A stretch of 64,000 nt of DNA from Liberiplasma sp046541015 (GCA_046541015.1 JBKHEA010000005.1:45820-109819); one strand, 5' to 3'. Positions 44,591 through 54,475 are shown, counted from the first letter of the stretch. The notes: generated by a model not told the origin, from the letters alone. Translations and numbers: made by a program.

Positions 44591-46063
44591 TCATGAATTA
44601 GAAGGCACTAGTGAACGTTTTGTTAATCTTTTTACGATAATGCCACCTAAACTAAAATTTGCATAACTAAGTAATAAAAATGGTGGAATAAAATATAAGA
44701 TGCCATCCGTTATTTGATAACCGCTTACGATATAACGATTGGTTAAATCATATAAAAACCATCCTTCAAATATAAACCATATGCCATAAAATAAAATCGC
44801 GGTTTTAGGTAAATCAATAAAACGAAAAAATATAGGAATAATTAATAGTATAAGGTGCAGTGCAATTAAACTGCCGTAAGGCAAGTTACTATTTCTGATG
44901 GATTCACTATACCCTGTTTCAGGGTTTAAACCAAAGAATAAATCCCCATCAAGCGTCAATAAATATAGGTAAACTATCACTGCAATAATTTCTATGATGG
45001 TGATGATATTGAGTGGAAAATTTTTCATACTTAATAAAGTAAATTCATCTTTTTTAATCGTTAGTGCTAAAAGTAAAATATAAATATACATGAAAAAAGA
45101 TGGCATAATCAGTCCTGAATTAAAAATATAAATGAGGATTGTAACAAGCAGTAAAATAATCATTAGTAAACTAAATACTGTTACAATCTTTTTTAAGCTT
45201 TCTATAGGTTTTAAAAGAACTAAACTACCTAATACCATCATTAATCCAACCACACTTTGATCAAGGGTTTCATAATAGGTAAATGCATCAATAAAGTCAT
45301 CATAATACATTACATAAGCATAAGTAAAGGGTAAAACAAACGCAATGATATAACTTGATATGCCCATAATTAAATAATTCTTATGGTGTGTCAATCTTTT
45401 GAATAAGTCATTTTCAGCAATCAATAGATTTAAACCTATTGTAATTACTAAAAGTATGATGAAAATATATGTGATGAATAATCCAAGTAAGGGCTCATGA
45501 AAACTAGGATGTCCCATATAACGCCCCAAAGTTAAAACAAAATAAATCAATACAAGATTTGATAAGGCTAGCGCATAATACTTTTTTTGATCTAAAAACG
45601 ATAAATAGGCAATCAGTAAAGGTGAAACAATCATAACTGCGGCCATTATAGGGTCTATCGCATTATCGACTTCAAAAATGGCTGGGAATACATACATCGA
45701 AGTCGATTCATCCAGTTCAATCACTGTAATCCATAATAATGCAAAATCAACAAATAAGGTTAAAACCCCTAGTAAAGACATCCCTAAAAGGGTTGCATAT
45801 AAGGCCGTCTTAAATTTATTTTTAGTTTGATGAGGCTTCACTGTAACATCGTTTCCAGCTTGTCCTTTTAGTAAATCATCGACACTTACTTCATAAAGTT
45901 CACTTAAAGCCATAAGCATCTCTAAACTTGGTTGGCTTAAGCCATTTTCCCATTTAGATATGGTTTGTGGTGTGATGATTAAACTATCTGCGATTTCTTT
46001 TTGGGTTAGTCCCTTTTTTTGTCTTAATGCTTTTAATATTTTACCAACGTTTTTATTTTCCAT
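44591..46063 (-). CDS. XRE-family HTH fused to a multi-pass membrane domain
   Basis: 490 residues. Residues 1-60 are a Cro/CI-type HTH (LRQKKGLTQKEIADSLIITPQTISKWENG). After a linker, about twelve hydrophobic segments follow (about 85-480). The DNA-binding end would sit at the inner membrane face, so this is a one-component membrane sensor; target unknown. ATG at 46063 with AGGAGG upstream, not the longer frame. Confidence 0.82.
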   Translation of the reverse strand: MENKNVGKILKALRQKKGLTQKEIADSLIITPQTISKWENGLSQPSLEMLMALSELYEVSVDDLLKGQAGNDVTVKPHQTKNKFKTALYATLLGMSLLGVLTLFVDFALLWITVIELDESTSMYVFPAIFEVDNAIDPIMAAVMIVSPLLIAYLSFLDQKKYYALALSNLVLIYFVLTLGRYMGHPSFHEPLLGLFITYIFIILLVITIGLNLLIAENDLFKRLTHHKNYLIMGISSYIIAFVLPFTYAYVMYYDDFIDAFTYYETLDQSVVGLMMVLGSLVLLKPIESLKKIVTVFSLLMIILLLVTILIYIFNSGLIMPSFFMYIYILLLALTIKKDEFTLLSMKNFPLNIITIIEIIAVIVYLYLLTLDGDLFFGLNPETGYSESIRNSNLPYGSLIALHLILLIIPIFFRFIDLPKTAILFYGIWFIFEGWFLYDLTNRYIVSGYQITDGILYFIPPFLLLSYANFSLGGIIVKRLTKRSLVPSNS

Positions 46064-46202
46064 GTAAAATCCTCCTAAATAACGCACTGTCACTAAGCAT
46101 TATACAATATGCATGCCGTTGAATGCACTAACTAAATCGTTGAATAGCTTCATGTTTAAGTAAACAGTAGGGTTACTTATTTAAAAATAGCCATAATAAA
46201 AA

Positions 46203-46226
46203 AAATAGCCTTTTTATAGGCTATTT
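46203..46226 (-). terminator. Terminator of ilvE
   Basis: AAATAGCC-loop-GGCTATTT followed by a T run on the minus strand. Confidence 0.78.
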
Positions 46227-46233
46227 ATAATGT

Positions 46234-47235
46234 TTATTCAACAAGCAATGTCCAGTGATCTGGGTCTTTATAATCGCCTTTTTGAATTCCAGTTAAAATA
46301 TCATAAAGTTGTTTAGTCGTTTTTCCCGCATGGTCTTTAGTTGGGAAAATATGAATATTTTCTTTATAAGCGATACTTCTAATAGGTGTAATGATTGCCG
46401 CAGTTCCACATGCTCCAGCTTCAACAAACTCAGATAAATCATCAATGCGTATATCATGATCTAAAACCCTCATATTGAGTATGTTTTCTGCGATATATTT
46501 TAAAGATTTATTAGTAATACTTTTTAGTATTGATGGGGAACTAGGTGAAACATAGTCGTTGTTTTTTGTAATTCCAAAAAAGTTTGCGGCGCCAACTTCT
46601 TCTATTTTAGTATGCGTTAAAGGGTCTAAAAACAATGCATCATCATACCCTAACTCACTTGCTTTACGCTGGGCAAACATACTTGCTGCATAATTACCGC
46701 CAACTTTATATTGACCCGTGCCTAGTGGGGCGACTCGGTCATACATAGACACCCATAAATCAACTGGAGTTAAGGTCCCTTTAAATAAACTTTTAACTGG
46801 TGTGACAACAACGCCAAAGATATAACTAGGTGAAGGCGTTGGAGCGAGGGTTTCCCCTGCGCCTATCATATAAGGTCTAATGTATAAAGCCCCGCCACTA
46901 TCATAATCAGGTACATACTTAAGATTTGCTTTTACGGTCTTAATAACTGCAGCTACAAAATCGTTAACGTCTACTAAAGGCATTAATAAATACTGACATG
47001 ACCCTTGAAATCGTTTAGCGTTTTCAAAGGGTCTAAATATTTGTACACGTCCATCTTTTCTTTTAAAAGCCTTTAACCCTTCAAACGCTTCTTGGCCATA
47101 GTGTAATGCAGTTGCCATTGCGGGTAAACTGAGGGTATGATCTTGTTTTAATTTTCCTTCTTCCCAAACACCATTACGGTAATACTGTACATAGTGATAA
47201 TCGGTATGTGTAAACTTAAAAGAAAGATAACTCAT
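46234..47235 (-). CDS. ilvE: Branched-chain amino acid aminotransferase
   Basis: 333 residues, class IV PLP fold. The PLP lysine is K177 in LGTGQYKVGGNYAAS; EEVGAANFFG and ALHYGQEAFEGLKAF are family markers. Interconverts Leu, Ile and Val with their keto acids. Only this branched-chain gene is here, so it could serve either synthesis or catabolism. AGGTG precedes the ATG. Confidence 0.93.
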   Translation of the reverse strand: MSYLSFKFTHTDYHYVQYYRNGVWEEGKLKQDHTLSLPAMATALHYGQEAFEGLKAFKRKDGRVQIFRPFENAKRFQGSCQYLLMPLVDVNDFVAAVIKTVKANLKYVPDYDSGGALYIRPYMIGAGETLAPTPSPSYIFGVVVTPVKSLFKGTLTPVDLWVSMYDRVAPLGTGQYKVGGNYAASMFAQRKASELGYDDALFLDPLTHTKIEEVGAANFFGITKNNDYVSPSSPSILKSITNKSLKYIAENILNMRVLDHDIRIDDLSEFVEAGACGTAAIITPIRSIAYKENIHIFPTKDHAGKTTKQLYDILTGIQKGDYKDPDHWTLLVE

Positions 47236-47442
47236 TGTATCACCTCTAACTTATTGGCTTGATTATACCATGAATATTAAATTTTTTAGTGATGAAAACG
47301 TTTGAATGATGGGCTAATTTAAGCGTTCTACATTGAATAGTTTACAATTTCTTTATGATTTTTTTTAGTTACATTGTAAATTAAATCCTAAATGCTTATA
47401 ATTAAACTAAAGGTTAAAGTCTAAGTGATAAAGGAGAAATGC

Positions 47443-48639
47443 ATGCCAGTTATAAAAGATATTCGAACCATTCTTACAGCACCAGAAGGCATTAATTTAA
47501 TTGTTGTTAAAGTTATTACCGATCAAGAAGGGTTATATGGATTAGGCTGTGCAACGTTTGCATACCGAGAATTAGCTGTTAAAACCGTTATTGATAAATA
47601 TTTAAAACCGTTACTTATCAATAAAGACGTTCATAAAATTGAAGATATTTGGCATTTAATGCATAATAATGCTTACTGGCGTAATGGTGGAATAACCAAT
47701 AATGCCATATCTGGTGTTGATATGGCACTTTGGGATATTAAAGGGAAAATTGCAGGATTACCTGTTTATGAACTCCTTGGTGGAAAATCAAGAGAAGGTG
47801 TGCTTTTTTATCGCCATGTAAACGGAAGTTCTTTAGACGAAATTGTAGAAAAGATAAATAAATTAAAAGAACAAAAAATTCATCATGTACGTATTCAATG
47901 GGGCTTATATGGCGGGATAACTAAAGATTTAAATACACCTCCAAACTCAGAAGTTGGGATTTACATCAATCCTAAAAGGTATCTATTAGATACCATTAAC
48001 ATGTTTAAACATGTCCGTAAAATGTGTGGGGATGAAGTTGAACTTATTCATGATATTCATGAGCGCTTATCGTTTAGTGATACACTTTATTTAGCGAAGT
48101 CATTAGAACCCTATCGCTTATTTTATTTAGAAGATGCGCTTCCTTTAGAACAAGGTGCTTGGTATAAACAACTAAGAAATCAAACCATAACCCCTTTAGC
48201 TGTAGGTGAATTATTTAATAATCCTCAAGAATTTGAAACCCTTATAAAGGATCGTTTAATTGATTTTATTCGTGTTCATATCAGTCAAATTGGTGGGATT
48301 ACTCCTGCAAAAAAACTCGCCATCTTCGCAGAACAATTTGGCGTTCGAACCGCATGGCACGGCCCAGGTGATGTTTCACCAGTAGGGCATGCGGCCAATG
48401 TTCATTTGAGTTTACATAGTCATAATTTTGGGATTTTAGAATGGTGGGATTTCCCTGAAATTATGTATGAAGTATTTCCTGGTATGCCTCGTGTTAAAGA
48501 AGGTTATATTTATGCGAATAATTTACCTGGATTTGGCATTGATATTAATGAAGAACTCGCCAAAAAATATCCAATCAAAACACGCATTACAAAATGGACA
48601 CAAACAAGATTACCTGATGGCACACTAGTAAATCCTTAG
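47443..48639 (+). CDS. Mannonate/gluconate dehydratase-like enolase-superfamily enzyme (ManD/RspA)
   Basis: 398 residues. Metal and catalytic positions of the ManD group are visible: Asp204 and His206 (HDIHERL), Glu230 (YLEDAL), Glu256 (VGELFN), His306 and Asp310 (WHGPGD). Dehydrates a sugar acid, D-mannonate and/or D-gluconate, to 2-keto-3-deoxygluconate. ATG at 47443 with AAAGGAG 7 bases upstream. First gene of a three-gene plus-strand run with an SDR and a lactonase; KDG kinase and KDPG aldolase face it. Confidence 0.88.
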   Translation: MPVIKDIRTILTAPEGINLIVVKVITDQEGLYGLGCATFAYRELAVKTVIDKYLKPLLINKDVHKIEDIWHLMHNNAYWRNGGITNNAISGVDMALWDIKGKIAGLPVYELLGGKSREGVLFYRHVNGSSLDEIVEKINKLKEQKIHHVRIQWGLYGGITKDLNTPPNSEVGIYINPKRYLLDTINMFKHVRKMCGDEVELIHDIHERLSFSDTLYLAKSLEPYRLFYLEDALPLEQGAWYKQLRNQTITPLAVGELFNNPQEFETLIKDRLIDFIRVHISQIGGITPAKKLAIFAEQFGVRTAWHGPGDVSPVGHAANVHLSLHSHNFGILEWWDFPEIMYEVFPGMPRVKEGYIYANNLPGFGIDINEELAKKYPIKTRITKWTQTRLPDGTLVNP

Positions 48640-48649
48640 GAGGGTTAAT

Positions 48650-49414
48650 ATGTCAAAAAAAGCATTTATCACCGGCGCAAGCCGTGGGATTGGACGTGGG
48701 ATAGCGCTACGTTTAGCCAATGAAGGTTATGATATTGCCTTTACATACTATACTGAAGAAGATGACGCTAAAAGTTTAAAAGAAGCCATCAACGCTTTAA
48801 ACCAAGAATGTTTTTACTATCAAGCTTCATTACAAGAAACAAGCATTGTTGAATCAGTTACTCATCAAGCCATCAAGGATTTAGGAGGCATTGATGTTTT
48901 AGTGTGTAATGCAGGTAAAACAAAATTTACAAGTATTAAAACCTTAGAGATTGATACAATGGATTTTTTATATCAACTGAATTTTCGTAGTTATATGATT
49001 GCAACAAAAATCGTCGCAAACACAATGATTGAAAAAAACACAAAAGGTCGCATTATATTTATTACTTCGACAAGAGGCATTAGAGCTTATGATAATGATT
49101 GTATCTATGGTGCAATTAAAGCTGCCTTAAACCGCGCTGTTGAATCTCTTGCGATAGAACTTGCGCCGAATAAAATCACTGTAAATGCTGTTGCTCCTGG
49201 GGCTACTAAAGTTAGAGGTAGTTTAGATGATGAAGCATTAAAAGAGGGTCATATTAGCCGTTTGGTTCCTTTAAAAAGAAGTGGGAGCCCCGAGGATGTT
49301 GCAAACCTTGTAAATTTCTTGGTTTCTGATGAGGCTGAATATATCACAGGTGATATCATTAAAATTGATGGTGGCCTTATTTTGTATGGCCCTAATGAAA
49401 GAAAAGAGGCTTAA
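48650..49414 (+). CDS. Short-chain dehydrogenase/reductase
   Basis: 254 residues, classical SDR. NAD(P) loop TGASRGIG (8-15), NAG (88-90 region), catalytic Ser140, Tyr153 and Lys157 (YGAIK). It ends with the usual TGDIIKIDGG. AGGAGG precedes the ATG 10 bases after the dehydratase stop. In this neighbourhood it may oxidise a sugar (for instance glucose to its lactone), or act as gluconate/fructuronate-type oxidoreductase; sequence alone does not decide. Confidence 0.88.
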   Translation: MSKKAFITGASRGIGRGIALRLANEGYDIAFTYYTEEDDAKSLKEAINALNQECFYYQASLQETSIVESVTHQAIKDLGGIDVLVCNAGKTKFTSIKTLEIDTMDFLYQLNFRSYMIATKIVANTMIEKNTKGRIIFITSTRGIRAYDNDCIYGAIKAALNRAVESLAIELAPNKITVNAVAPGATKVRGSLDDEALKEGHISRLVPLKRSGSPEDVANLVNFLVSDEAEYITGDIIKIDGGLILYGPNERKEA

Positions 49415-49415
49415 T

Positions 49416-50207
49416 ATGAAACGTGTTAATGTATTAGCTGAAGGCTTAAAATTTCCTGAAGGTCCAGTTGTAACTGATAAAGGGAATATTTATTGTGTAG
49501 AGCTACTGGGCGGAGCGATTACACAGTACATTAGAGAAACTAAAACCTTACGTCGTTATGATGTTGGTGGCGCTCCAAATGGTATGATGGTAGAAGATGA
49601 TAATACATTAATCTTTTGCGATTCAAAAAATCATAGTATCCGCCTACTAGACTTAAAAACTTTGAAAACTAAAACCCTGGCAGATAATATTGATGGAACC
49701 CCCTTAAATGCACCTAATGATTTAATTAAAGATCATGATGGGAATATTTTATTTACATGTCCTGGGGGTTCGCAAAAAGAACCTATTGGCTATATGGCTG
49801 TCTTAACCCCTGATGGCGCTGTAAAAAAAATTGCAAGTAACATGTATTTTCCTAATGGACTATTACTAATTAATGACGAAAAAAATATTCTAATTAATGA
49901 AACTTGGCAACACCGTATTTTAATTGGTGACTGGAATAAACAAACGTTAACCATTGAAAATATTCGAACCTTTTATACTATTGGTAAAGAGGCTGAACCT
50001 GATGGCTTAACACATTTAAAAGAAGGTTTAATTGGCGCAGCTGTATATGGTACAGGATTCGTTTGGGTCTTTGATTTAAAAGGTAACTTGATTGAACAAA
50101 TCAAACTTCCAGGCAAAAACCCTACAAATTTATATCGTGATCATGTCGGTGATTTAGGGTTAATTGTCACAGAAGCTGAAAAAGGATTATTACTTTCTAT
50201 CAAATAA
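49416..50207 (+). CDS. SMP-30/gluconolactonase-like protein
   Basis: 263 residues forming a six-bladed beta-propeller. Markers: LAEGLKFPEGPVV with the metal-binding Glu, APNGMMV, NAPNDLIKDHDG (Asn/Asp metal ligands) and EPDGLTH. Opens sugar lactones. Starts one base after the SDR stop with AAAGAGG upstream; the longer frame from 49329 overlaps the SDR and is not used. Confidence 0.87.
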   Translation: MKRVNVLAEGLKFPEGPVVTDKGNIYCVELLGGAITQYIRETKTLRRYDVGGAPNGMMVEDDNTLIFCDSKNHSIRLLDLKTLKTKTLADNIDGTPLNAPNDLIKDHDGNILFTCPGGSQKEPIGYMAVLTPDGAVKKIASNMYFPNGLLLINDEKNILINETWQHRILIGDWNKQTLTIENIRTFYTIGKEAEPDGLTHLKEGLIGAAVYGTGFVWVFDLKGNLIEQIKLPGKNPTNLYRDHVGDLGLIVTEAEKGLLLSIK

Positions 50208-50231
50208 AAAAAGCCATTAAATTGGCTTTTT
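50208..50231. terminator. Bidirectional terminator
   Basis: AAAAAGCCA-TTAAAT-TGGCTTTTT between the convergent sugar-acid genes. Confidence 0.85.
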
Positions 50232-50234
50232 AAT

Positions 50235-51260
50235 TTATCGTTTTACTCGACCAGATTTATCGCCTTTAACTAACGCTTTTACTTCTTCAATCGTGATTAT
50301 ATTTTGGTCGCCACTAATGGTGTGTTTTAAAGCGCTCGCTGCGGTTGCAAATTCAAGTGAATCTTTTAAACTATACTTGTTTATAAAGCCATAAATTAGC
50401 CCTGCCGCAAAGCTATCACCACCACCTACACGATCGATAATGGGAGTAATATCATAAGTTGTGCTTTGATAGAATGATTCTCCATCATAAGCCAATGCAT
50501 GCCACTTATTAAAACTCGCACTTAAGCTATTTCTTAATGTTGTAAGGGCAACTTTAAAGCCAAAATCATCAATGAGTGATTTCAACGTTTTTTTATACTC
50601 ATCAAGGTCTAACTGACCGCGTTTTATATCGGATGTTTGGTGCTGATAGCCTAATACGTTTAAAGCATCTTCTTCATTACCAATACAAATATCAACATAA
50701 GCCATAAGCGGTTTCATAACCGCTTGGGCTTTTTCTTTTGTCCAAAGCTTTTTACGATAATTCAAATCAACACTTACCGTAACGTCATATTTTTTTGCTA
50801 CTTGAAGTGCTTTTAACGTAATCTTAGCGGCTTTTTCACTTAGTGCTGGGGTAATCCCACTAAAATGGAACCAGTTAGCATCTTTGAAAATAGCATCAAA
50901 ATCAAAATCGTCAATAGTAGCTAAACTTATCGCACTTTGTGATCGATCATAGATAACTTGGCTAGCTCTTAAACTAGTCCCATGTTCTAAATAATAAGTT
51001 CCTAAACGGTTTCCACCTAATGCTATATAATCGGTTAAAACGCCAAATCGCTTTAAATGATTAATTGCTGCAAGCCCTAATGGATTATTTGGCACTTTAG
51101 ATACAAAATGAACTTCTTGATTAAACTGCGCCAAACTTACTGCAACATTGGCTTCACCACCGCCATAAGTTACATCAAAAGTACTTGCTTGTAAAAATCT
51201 TAAATGATTAGGCGTAGAAAGCCTCATCATGATTTCACCTAAAGTAATGATTTTAGCCAC
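50235..51260 (-). CDS. kdgK: 2-keto-3-deoxygluconate kinase (PfkB family)
   Basis: 341 residues. PfkB signatures: N-terminal GGGEANVAVSLAQF and C-terminal DRVGGGDSFAAGLIYGF with the catalytic Asp. KDG kinase fits best because it overlaps by one base with the KDPG aldolase gene and faces a sugar-acid dehydratase. Makes KDPG from KDG and ATP. Confidence 0.9.
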   Translation of the reverse strand: MAKIITLGEIMMRLSTPNHLRFLQASTFDVTYGGGEANVAVSLAQFNQEVHFVSKVPNNPLGLAAINHLKRFGVLTDYIALGGNRLGTYYLEHGTSLRASQVIYDRSQSAISLATIDDFDFDAIFKDANWFHFSGITPALSEKAAKITLKALQVAKKYDVTVSVDLNYRKKLWTKEKAQAVMKPLMAYVDICIGNEEDALNVLGYQHQTSDIKRGQLDLDEYKKTLKSLIDDFGFKVALTTLRNSLSASFNKWHALAYDGESFYQSTTYDITPIIDRVGGGDSFAAGLIYGFINKYSLKDSLEFATAASALKHTISGDQNIITIEEVKALVKGDKSGRVKR

Positions 51261-51886
51261 TATGCCACATCCTTTAATGCATTTTTATACTCTTTTGCCT
51301 TCTTTGTAACCATCAAATAATCATTTGAATTTTTTTGGTTGGTTAAGGCACTCCCTATCCCAACCATGTCAGCACCATACTTAAACCATTCCTTTAGATT
51401 ATCTAAATCAACGCCACCAGTAACCATCACTTTTAACTTGGGTAAGGGTGCTTTAATGTTTTTTATAAACTTCGGCCCGAAATGATCCCCCGGGAAAAGT
51501 TTAATCACTTCAACATGATGTTTACGAGCGTTAAGCATCTCAGTAACAGTCATACAACCGGGCATATAAGGAATATTTCTTTCATAGCAATATTTAGCAC
51601 AATGGTCCTCAAATCCGGGCGCAACAATAAACTTTGCGCCATTATCAATTGCGATTTTACAACTTGATAAATCAAGAACTGTGCCAGCACCTAGTAAAAT
51701 TTGGTCTTTATATGTATCGTTTAAACGCTTAATGAGCTTAAAAGCATCAGGAATTGTAAAGGTAATTTCAATTGCCTTAATGCCACCTTCAATAATCGCT
51801 TTGGCTAATTCATAGCCTTCTTCCATACTATCAGCTCGAATCACAGCAACAATTTTTTCTTTCATTAATTGTTCGGTTAAAGCCAT
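51260..51886 (-). CDS. eda: KDPG/KHG aldolase
   Basis: 208 residues, class I aldolase barrel. EITFTIPDA, GAGTVLD, PGCMTVTE and the Schiff-base lysine in VIKLFPGD are present. Splits KDPG into pyruvate and glyceraldehyde 3-phosphate. ATG at 51886 has AAGGATG upstream; the ATG at 51895 touches that site. Transcribed first, then kdgK. Confidence 0.93.
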   Translation of the reverse strand: MALTEQLMKEKIVAVIRADSMEEGYELAKAIIEGGIKAIEITFTIPDAFKLIKRLNDTYKDQILLGAGTVLDLSSCKIAIDNGAKFIVAPGFEDHCAKYCYERNIPYMPGCMTVTEMLNARKHHVEVIKLFPGDHFGPKFIKNIKAPLPKLKVMVTGGVDLDNLKEWFKYGADMVGIGSALTNQKNSNDYLMVTKKAKEYKNALKDVA

Positions 51887-51981
51887 TCGTATCATCCTTA
51901 TTTTTCATATTTTTAGGGTGCTTATCTACCAACATTTTATCATAGATATGGTTAATATGAAATAAAACTTAGTGCACTAAA

Positions 51982-52014
51982 AAACAAGACTTTATTATAA
52001 TAAAGCCTTGTCTT
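51982..52014 (-). terminator. Terminator of the amino-acid ABC operon
   Basis: ACAAGGCTTTA and TAAAGTCTTGT arms (one G-T) followed by TTTTTT on the minus strand. Confidence 0.8.
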
Positions 52015-52035
52015 TTACTATTTTATTGGAACTTA

Positions 52036-52785
52036 TTATGAATTAAACCATTTATCAATCAGTGCTTGGACCGTCCCATTTTCTATTAATGTGTCTAGTG
52101 CTTCATTAAACACTTCGACATATGGACTTCCTTTAGAAAAAGCAATCGCATTACCAGCTGCATCATCTAGTTCACTTTCAAATCCTACGCTAGTTAATGT
52201 ATTGTTTTCTTCTAAAATTGATTCACTAATTAAGCCTTCAACAATTAATGCATCAATTCTACCTGCCTTAATTTCTTCAACAATTTGGGTGTTATTATCA
52301 CGTAAATCAACAGTTATGTTATAAGTATCTTTAATACTTTCTAAGTAGGTTGCTTGTACAGTTCCTAGTTGTGCTGATACGATTTTTCCTTGTAAATCTT
52401 CAAGTGATGTTATGGTTGAAGATTGATCACTAATAATTACATTTGTTAAACCCAAAGCACTATTATAGTAAACATTACTAAAGTCTACCATCTCTAAACG
52501 CTCAGGGGTTGGTGATATACCTGCAATCGCAATACTTGCTTGACCACTTTGTAAACTTGCAATAATACCTTCAAATGCTACATCTTTCCATTTTATTTGA
52601 ATCCCAGCTTCCATAGCTAAAGCTTCCATCAGTTCAATATCAAAACCTGTTAAATTACCATCTTCATCAATCATTTCGTATGGTTCATACCCACTAGATG
52701 TTAATACAGTTACAGTATTTTTTTCCTCACATGCAGTTAATAATAAAACACTAAAGAGGGTTAGTAAACTAATTATTTTTTTCAT
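52036..52785 (-). CDS. Polar amino-acid ABC transporter substrate-binding lipoprotein
   Basis: 249 residues, lipobox LTAC (Cys19). Type II periplasmic-binding fold: GYEPYEMIDEDGNLTGFDIELMEAL, SLQSGQASIAIAGISPTPER, and DALIVEG. Matches the His/Arg/Gln (family 3) binding proteins. With the Arg-type T-box upstream, arginine is the favoured ligand. Third gene of the operon. Confidence 0.9.
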   Translation of the reverse strand: MKKIISLLTLFSVLLLTACEEKNTVTVLTSSGYEPYEMIDEDGNLTGFDIELMEALAMEAGIQIKWKDVAFEGIIASLQSGQASIAIAGISPTPERLEMVDFSNVYYNSALGLTNVIISDQSSTITSLEDLQGKIVSAQLGTVQATYLESIKDTYNITVDLRDNNTQIVEEIKAGRIDALIVEGLISESILEENNTLTSVGFESELDDAAGNAIAFSKGSPYVEVFNEALDTLIENGTVQALIDKWFNS

Positions 52786-52804
52786 ATAATATTCTCCAAT
52801 TTTT

Positions 52805-53521
52805 TTATATTATTTTTTCTAAAAATGCTTTGGTTCTTAATTCTTTAGGGTGGTTAAAGATCATACTTGGTGATCCACTTTCAATAATCTTACCTTCATC
52901 CATAAAGATAATTTCATCTGCAACTTCTTTGGCAAACCCTATTTCATGGGTCACGATAATATTGGTTAACCCTATTGAGGTTAACGCTTTAATGGCTTTT
53001 AAAACATCATTAACTAATTCTGGGTCAAGGGCGCTAGTCGGTTCATCAAACAACATGATTTTGGGTGATAACACCATAGCTCTAGCTAAAGCGACACGCT
53101 GTTTTTGACCTCCTGAGAGTTGATTAGGATAAACATTAACCTTGCTTTCCATGTTTACTTCTTTTAAAGCCTTCAATGCTTTTTCATAAGCTAAACTTTT
53201 ATCAAGTTTTTTAACCCGTTTTAATGCATAGGTCACATTATTTATAATCGTCATATTGCTAAAGAGATTAAATTGTTGAAATACCATACCTATTTCATGC
53301 ATAAGCGATTGATTTTTATATGATTCGATTGGTTTTTGGTGAACATATATCTCACCGCTATCTTTTGTTTCTAATTGGTTAATGCACCGGAGAAGCGTTG
53401 ATTTTCCACTCCCACTTGCACCTAAAATCACTGTGGTTTTACCTGTTTTAAATGTATAGGATATATCATTTAAAACAAGAAGATTACCAAACGATTTACT
53501 AAGGTTTTTAACTTCTACCAT
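52805..53521 (-). CDS. Polar amino-acid ABC transporter ATPase
   Basis: 238 residues. Walker A GASGSGKST, Q-loop FQQFNLF, signature LSGGQKQR, Walker B MLFDEPTSALD and the switch His in VTHE; GlnQ/ArtP-like. Overlaps the permease gene by 14 bases. Confidence 0.95.
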   Translation of the reverse strand: MVEVKNLSKSFGNLLVLNDISYTFKTGKTTVILGASGSGKSTLLRCINQLETKDSGEIYVHQKPIESYKNQSLMHEIGMVFQQFNLFSNMTIINNVTYALKRVKKLDKSLAYEKALKALKEVNMESKVNVYPNQLSGGQKQRVALARAMVLSPKIMLFDEPTSALDPELVNDVLKAIKALTSIGLTNIIVTHEIGFAKEVADEIIFMDEGKIIESGSPSMIFNHPKELRTKAFLEKII

Positions 53522-54206
53522 AAGCTAACTTCACCTCAACTTTTCTGCCAATGATGGCTATAAGCTTAATGACTGTATAATAAATAATCCCAATAATGAT
53601 TAAGGGTTCAAAATACATATACGTCTGGCTTGTAACAATTTGTTGTCGTCTCATTAAATCGTGTATACCAATTAACGATACAATCGAACTTTCCTTTATA
53701 AGTGTAATAAATTCATTGATTAATGATGGTAAACCATTCCTAAAGGCAATCGGTAAAACAATATCTTTAAAAATATATACCCGAGATATACCAAGCGCTT
53801 TAGCGGCTTCAATTTCTCCTTTATCTACGCTATTAATACCTCCACGAATGATTTCACTAATGTAAGCACCTGAATTGATACTGAATGTAATAAACGCAGC
53901 CGTTAACCCTGCGATTTGAACTCTATAATCAAGGTTTAACCCTTCGCTTAATACTCGGTTAATGATTTGAGGTACTGCAAAATAAACTAAGGATAACTGT
54001 AAAATAATCGGTGTGCCTCTTAAAATATCTACCGTTACAACTGAAAGATATTTTAATCTTTTATGTTTACCCATAAGCACAAAGATTATGCCAATAATAA
54101 ATCCGAAAATTGCTGCAACTAAGGCAATAAGTAATGTTATACCTAAGCCCTTTACTAAATATGGAATCCATTCATTAATTTTTGAAAACTGAAATAAATC
54201 GTTCAT
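53508..54206 (-). CDS. Polar amino-acid ABC transporter permease
   Basis: 232 residues, about five membrane segments, HisM/GlnP type. The ATPase-contact EAA loop is GEIEAAKALGISRVYIFKDIVLP, and the N-terminal GLGITLLIALVAAIFG is typical. First coding gene after the T-box. A single permease gene implies a homodimer. Confidence 0.93.
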   Translation of the reverse strand: MNDLFQFSKINEWIPYLVKGLGITLLIALVAAIFGFIIGIIFVLMGKHKRLKYLSVVTVDILRGTPIILQLSLVYFAVPQIINRVLSEGLNLDYRVQIAGLTAAFITFSINSGAYISEIIRGGINSVDKGEIEAAKALGISRVYIFKDIVLPIAFRNGLPSLINEFITLIKESSIVSLIGIHDLMRRQQIVTSQTYMYFEPLIIIGIIYYTVIKLIAIIGRKVEVKLAYGRS

Positions 54207-54219
54207 AAACCTCTCCTAA

Positions 54220-54440
54220 TAAAAAAATCGTCCTTAAAACAAGGACGATTGATCGCGGTACCACCTTAATTCACAGTGTTTAAACACTGTGCACTCAATC
54301 CTTTAACGCAGGTTAACGGTATTACCTCAACTTTCGATAATACAACTCCCAAGCACGTTCAATACCTAAACTTACTGTTTTTCACCAACCAACAGTTCTC
54401 TATAAAGTTCTTAGCATTTACTACTCTTGTTCAAAGCTTT
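54220..54440 (-). promoter_or_regulatory. T-box riboswitch, apparent Arg specifier, before the amino-acid ABC operon
   Basis: Minus strand: stem I apex GGTTGGTGAAAAACAG, specifier loop ATTGAACGTGC in which CGT (54355-54357) follows GAA, then the T-box sequence AGGTGGTACCGCG (54254-54266) and the terminator ATCGTCCTT-loop-AAGGACGAT with T run (54220-54249). CGT reads arginine. This occupies most of the gene-free stretch 54207-54715. Confidence 0.88.
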
Positions 54441-54446
54441 GAGACT

Positions 54447-54475
54447 ATTAAATCATTTTAATATATAACATGCAA
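54447..54475 (-). promoter_or_regulatory. Promoter of the T-box/ABC operon
   Basis: Minus strand TTGCAT, 17 bases, TTTAAT. Confidence 0.55.
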
